A DNA stretch of 64,000 nucleotides, from assembly GCF_030272615.1 (NCBI RefSeq), contig NC_081411.1:827940897-828004896 (forward strand), given 5' to 3'. How positions within the stretch are numbered: position 1 is the first letter of the stretch; every line of letters begins with the position of its first letter. The notes below the pieces were generated by a model. The model did no database searches and was not told the DNA's origin. It saw only the letters and a program-made list of their open reading frames with translations. This document shows, piece by piece, positions 59,182 through 64,000 of the stretch. Made by a program: the position numbers and the translations under genes. The DNA is from Cryptomeria japonica (Eukaryota; Streptophyta; Pinopsida; Cupressales; Cupressaceae).

Positions 59182-62100
59182 ATGGCACCACGAAGAGATT
59201 TCACAGGGAAAGTGAATTATCAGGATAGAGCTATATGTGATGATTTCTTGGAACAATTAACCATGTCTACAAATGTCACTACTAAGATCAAAGAATTAGT
59301 GCCCAAGGCCCCCCGTTTGAGAATTAGAGATGGTTTGTATGACAAAGGGAACTGGTTGAGGGATTCACAGACAGGGATATTAGGGCTGGGACTTTTCAAG
59401 GTGGGTTTTGGCCAAAGACATTCCTCTGCTCTAATGAACAGTCTGTGGGAATTAGATGTGGGAAAGCTCATAGTCCCTGGGGTTTTTATGGATGTAGATT
59501 TATTAACCCAAGTTGCAAATAATTATGACCCTGTTGCTAAATGTGTGAGAAATGTGAATGGGGGAGCCTTAATTGAGATTAACGATGATGAGTTTAGGAA
59601 GGTGTTTAAGCTCAGTGAGGTATCAAACTACTTAGAGCCAATCAATTTTGATACACTTGCACAGGTCTACAATGTCCAGAGAGATCATCTCAGGAGAGGT
59701 CCTTTGAAAGAATTTTTTGCCAAAATAGGAGGGTTAACCGTTGTAGGCCCTAGTACCATGGAACCCTTCTCTATGAATTTGTTTACTCTGAGGGCTAAAG
59801 GCATGTATTGGTCACTTTGTTAGATTTTTGGGGAAGATGCCCAAACCAGTATGCCAACTCACTATATGCTAATGATAGCACAGATCTTAAACCCCTCTCT
59901 CGCAGTAACTTTTGATTATGCACCTTATCTCACCGATGCAATCAATGTAGGGCTGATAGGGATTAAAAATGGTAAGGTAGATAGACCTTTTGGGTGGTAC
60001 TCTCTTCTCATGCATATGTTTTTGTTTAAAGGTGCTAATTACTTCGCTAATGGAATGGATCTGGTTAAGGAAAAGGATGGTGAAGAGATGCCTGTGCAAT
60101 TATGGAGCACAATTTTGTCTTGGGATAGAGAGGATGCCAGTTACTTGAAGTTTGACAGATGCTTTGCATCTAGGCTTCAGATTCTCTTGTTTCAACAAAA
60201 CCCTAGGATCCCTAAGGCCCTCATAGAGTTCCTTAGGCCTAAAGAATTTGCTAAAGGTATCAAGATTGTGCATAACTGGGGTGATGTATATTTATACCCT
60301 GTCTCTATAGTGTTTAGAGTTTATGGATTCAGAGGAACTCCATATTTGCTTCCTTATCAAGTCCCATTGAATATAGGAATTGCGAAGATCCTAAGGCAAA
60401 TTGGGGGTGTCCAAGAGGCAGAGTTAACAAATAGGGGAAAGGGGACCATTTTCCCTACCATCACCATTGCTCATCAATTTGTAATTACCAAGGGTGGCTA
60501 GAAACACTTTGATGTTTTCTTTCAACTATATAGGTTGCCTACTGCAGTATAAAGATTTGCTGACCCTGAAGATTTCTTCAATGCTATGTTCAGAAAGAGA
60601 GCAGTATGTAAAGGTAGACCACATCAGTTCCATTTTCCTAAGGATCTGATTAGAAATGCATTCAATCTAGATGAGAAAGAGTTAAGAAAAGAAAAATGGG
60701 TAGCATACAAGAAGGCTCTTGATTTTATTCACCAATTTGATGGTGGTTATCATCCTCTGTCTAGTTTTACTCCTTTTGAGGAGAAAATTAAATTCTTAAT
60801 TCTTCATTTTGAACACCTAATGTAGACATTGAAGGAGAAGAGGGAGGTTATAATGAGGAATGATCCTGAAAGGGCTAAGTTGGTTTTAACCAAGCCTTCC
60901 TTTGTCAAGGCCATCCCTCCCGGTGATTATGTGATGCATAAGAAGTGAAGGTATACTATGTTAGTGCCGGTAACTGGTGAGCCCTCTACTTCAAAAGGAA
61001 AGAGAGCAATAGAAGATGTCACTGACATCCAAAACTTCCCTAAAAGGAAAAGGGAAGGCAAAGAGGTGAAAATAGGTGAACCTCTATACTCTCCCTCCCA
61101 ATCCCCTATCCATGTGGGAGATGAACAGGTAGCTGCACACCAATTGTTGCAGTTAGGAAGTCTCGGTGAGATTGCCTACACTTATGAGGAAACACAAGAG
61201 GGAATGCCCGAAGAGCCACTGAGTGCTGAGATGAATTTGACTGCAGATGAGTTCAAAGGAAAGGAGCTAGACCCTGCTATCAAACAAGCCAGTGCCGAGT
61301 TCATGGCTGATAATAATTTTGTTACAATAGGGTCCTTTATGCAATTTGTTTGGAAACAAAACATTGTGCAATATAAGGCAAGATGTGAGAAGAGAAAGAA
61401 TGAGCAACCCCACAAAGATGAAAATACAGTGGAGGAAGAGGTGAAGCAAGAAATGATGGCAGAATTCAAAGCCATTACTCTTCAAAAGGGGAGAGAAATG
61501 GTGTCAAAGGCTGGTGTTTAAATCCTTCCTGAATGGGACATAGCAGATGCCTTAGTGCTTGAAGTAGTAAGGAAAGAAACCAAGCCCCTAGAAGGAGTGA
61601 CATTCACTAAGGATAATGTTGCTTTGGTTATGTGGTCCCTAAAGAGGGACGAGAGCAAAAGGAGGAAGGACACCTTAGAATCCAACTACCTAGGAGGTAT
61701 GATAGTGAAGAGAGTTCAGGACACCGGAGTGGTGGAAGCTGCCAACACAGTTCTAGAAACTGCAAAATTTAGTGTGGCAATGGCTGAGAAAGAAGCTAAG
61801 GAGAGAGTTGATCTCCAGGTAAAACTGGAAACAATTTTAAAGGCTTATAATGAGGCCAAATGAGAGATAGCCAACCGAGATAGCATCATTGCTAGTTTAC
61901 AAAGTCAATTGACAGGGCAATACCAGAAAGGTGAGGCATCCACTTTAATGATTGCATCCTCTCTAGCAAGACCCCCACCCACCAATCCTATCATTGACAT
62001 TCCCCCTTCTCCTATGACCTCTGGTTTCGAAGCAACTAAGACCTTGGAAGATGAGATGGAAAAGTTTAAACAGGGTCATGCCTTACTTAGAAGCAACTAT

Positions 62101-62774
62101 GAAGAAAAGGTCAGATTTCGAAAATTGGCGACTCAGTTAGAGCCTCTATTGTATACATTAACATGAAAAGAATTTTGAATATTTTGACTGATTTGAAAGA
62201 AGATAAGGCCACTTTAGACCCAATTCTGAATAAGTGGGTGCCTAGGGGAGTGGAGTTGGAACTTATGTGTTCATCTCATGTAGAGGCAGAGCATGATGCC
62301 AATATCAAATCCACTTGTGAGTTAATAAAAGGGATGACTAGATTAGTAGAAGAAAGGGCAGGTGTGAAGATAAAAGCCCACATATATAGAAAAGAATATT
62401 CTGATCACAAGTATGAGTTGTTTCCTGAGGGTTTTGTTGGTCCAAATCAGTTGAAAGAGGAAAAGGCATGGCTTGATGAGTTGGGGAATAACTTGTCGGA
62501 GAGGGTAAACGAGGTCATTAATATAGATGACATGTCTTTATTTATTAAGACAATTGAGGAGATTGAGAAAGCAAAGTCACATTATGGTTTTCTGCAGACA
62601 GAGGTTGGGAAATTGAGAATCACATGGAAAAGGCTAAATAAGATGAAAAAGAAGATTGTTAGCTTCTCTTGGGCAAGTGATGGCGTGTTCAAAGAGTGGA
62701 AAAACAAATATGCAGTACAAGAAGAGGAAATCCCACAACACTTAGAAGATGCTGTAGTGGAACAACAAACTTAA
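59182..62774 (+). pseudogene. Gene D: long intronless coding region of unknown family
   Basis: ATG at 59,182 (MAPRRDFTGKVNYQDRAICD). One frame runs about 1,000 codons to 62,166 with seven in-frame stops (59,821 TAG; 60,499 TAG; 60,550 TAA; 60,823 TAG; 60,946 TGA; 61,519 TAA; 61,861 TGA). A frameshift near 62,160 leads into a further 203 codons ending at 62,774. The N-terminal ~540 residues look globular (GLGLFKVGFGQRHSSALMNS...; GALIEINDDEFRKVFKLSEV; RPFGWYSLLMHMFLFKG). The middle is charged, with a KRAIED/KRKREGKE nuclear-signal-like stretch, and the C-terminal third is coiled coil. It somewhat recalls plant transposon-associated proteins, but no family is assigned. Uniform coding character between stops indicates one decayed gene. 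Confidence 0.7.
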
Positions 62775-63290
62775 AAGGCTGTTAGGATATAAAATGATTG
62801 CAGCCATATTGTTATAAATGGATACCAAGACTTAGAAAAAATCATCACAAGAATTTGTAAAGAAACTCTGCTGAAATATATCTACGGTGTTTCTAGTTCT
62901 CTCTGGAATTACATTGAGTCATGTAAAATTCTCAAAATGAATATAAATATACAGATCAAAGTTTCAGCCCTAAATCTTCTTTGTCTTCTGGTGTGCATTC
63001 ATTATTTCTTGAGATCAATTACTAAAAATGAGCATAAGTTTTCTTTAATGTTTCAGTTTTATTGAGGTGATGAAGTCCATAGGTTTTTACCATTGGTTTA
63101 CTATGGACCTCAATTTAAAAGTGTGAAAGTATTCACAAAAGGTATACCCACCAGAGCTTTGGATAAGTTCGAAGTGTAGAATGTTTTGTTCAAACCTTGT
63201 TATATGTTACTCTGGAATTCTATTTTCTTCATGTCCTCTTTAGCAACAAACAGAGTTATTAAATTTTCTTACAGGGAGAAACAAAGGGCT
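62775..63290. other. 3' flank of gene D
   Basis: AT-rich, with no gene. It contains TATAAATATACAG and polyadenylation-like AATATAAATATA near 62,940, which could end the gene D transcript. Confidence 0.35.
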
Positions 63291-63352
63291 AAAGCTATTC
63301 TGGCTCTAAAACAGACCTTTTGTACAACGTGTTAGCGACAAGTTAGTCAATC
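63291..63352. repeat. Copy of the dispersed terminal repeat (partial)
   Basis: GCTATTCTGGCTCTAAAACA...GTGTTAGCGACAAGTTAGTC, in the same orientation as the copy at 57,926. Confidence 0.65.
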
Positions 63353-63389
63353 GCATAACATAAAAGTTCTTCTTCTTACGTCTTCATGA

Positions 63390-63610
63390 ATCCTCATTTG
63401 ATGCACTCTTTATCGATACAACTCACACCAATACTCTAGCCAGTGCTTCTATCTTCATCGGGGGTCGGAATAACCCTTTTTTATTACTCTTGAAATCTCG
63501 ATGAATTCCCGATGCACTTTTGTGTTATATGCTTCCGAGTTCTTTTATCGATATAGGTAATACCAATGGCTCGGACTTCCGTAATACCTCTATGTTTTTT
63601 CATGTGCTTT
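63390..63610. repeat. Inverted counterpart of the 57.3-57.9 kb repeat block
   Basis: The complement reads GTCCGAGCCATTGGTATTAC...AAAAGTGCATCGGGAATTCA...TTCCGACCCCCGATGAAGAT. This aligns with about 57,480-57,660 in the same order. Together the two blocks bracket gene D as diverged inverted repeats. Confidence 0.6.
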
Positions 63611-63659
63611 GGCAGATTCTCATCAAGCCGGTTAGATAAAGTACGTAGGAGTAGGGAAC

Positions 63660-63881
63660 TTGATGGGTAGTTCTCATAATAGTAAAGATATGTTGTTCAG
63701 ACGAACCTTGATTGGAATTCGGGCCTCTTCTGGTCGGTATCTAGACTTCTCTAGAAAGTTCAAAACTTTGTATAAAGAATGGTTCAGATTGCAGTCTTAT
63801 GCCTGGAATTCTCGATCTGAACCGATGGTGCATCATTTTGGTGTCAGTTGCCTCTGTAGAGAGGAATCGATCCAGGCCTAA
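63660..63881 (+). CDS. Unidentified open frame (73 codons)
   Basis: Starts MMGSSHNSKDMLFRRTLIGI and ends ESIQA before TAA. The composition is protein-like and aromatic-rich (RYLDFSRKFKTLYKEWFRLQ). It lies next to the window edge, so it may be part of a longer gene. No domain was recognised. Confidence 0.25.
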   Translation: MMGSSHNSKDMLFRRTLIGIRASSGRYLDFSRKFKTLYKEWFRLQSYAWNSRSEPMVHHFGVSCLCREESIQA

Positions 63882-64000
63882 TGCAGTCGGCTATTTCAAG
63901 CAAACGATGTGCTCTGGAATGTTGTATGGCAGGTGGCTAATGGTATATTGGGTGCTAATCGACACTGGTGTGATGGGTTTGTTTATGAGGTTGTCATTTG

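Noticed and set aside
16932-63881. Idea that the many in-frame stops are all C-to-T changes from methylation, or signal a recoded stop codon
   Set aside because: Any TAA, TAG or TGA can arise from CAA, CAG or CGA, so consistency is not evidence. All three stops occur inside frames, which argues against reassignment of one codon. Needs comparison with intact relatives.

Overview
The window looks like nuclear DNA of a seed plant, most likely a gymnosperm (inference from AT-rich, repeat-dominated sequence, very large nested transposons, intron-containing transposase genes and a plant Tat-type Gypsy element). No ordinary housekeeping gene, rRNA or tRNA gene was found. Almost every readable protein belongs to a mobile element or to an unidentified gene family lying among repeats, and nearly all reading frames carry internal stops.

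Layout. 1-7.4 kb: repeats (a LINE tail, a 1.7 kb fold-back element with 474-bp arms, an ~813-bp tandem duplication, an ~82-bp triplicate). 9.5-32.1 kb: an unidentified multi-exon gene ('gene A', + strand), carrying an 18-residue repeat array and split by nested insertions. A solo LTR of about 486 bp (TSD ATGAT) sits in one intron, and a 15,952-bp Tat-lineage Ty3/Gypsy retrotransposon (TSD CTACT, minus strand, nearly identical LTRs) sits inside that LTR. 33.0-33.7 kb: a coiled-coil gene. 34.7-35.7 kb: a palindromic repeat and a 41-bp minisatellite.

36.0-56.7 kb: a minus-strand MULE transposase gene with a SWIM zinc finger. Its coding exon is split by a 16,681-bp CACTA (En/Spm) transposon at 37,314-53,994. 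Both TIRs and the 3-bp TSD (ACT) are visible, and the host reading frame continues across the insertion. The CACTA carries a tnp2-type transposase gene and a second gene that joins a SET-domain segment to a TNPA-like segment, the most unusual gene content here.

57.2-63.6 kb: a module bounded by inverted blocks of ~125-bp repeats. Inside it are five ~130-bp tandem repeats and a 3.6 kb intronless, heavily interrupted coding region of unknown family. A dispersed motif (GGAGCCAGAATAGAC with TTAGTCAATCGCAGC-type flank) recurs from 7 to 63 kb and may mark the termini of one transposon family that includes the MULE.

Limits: all calls come from reading the sequence. Domain names rest on motifs recognised by eye, exon borders on GT/AG and frame, and repeat identities were not computed.
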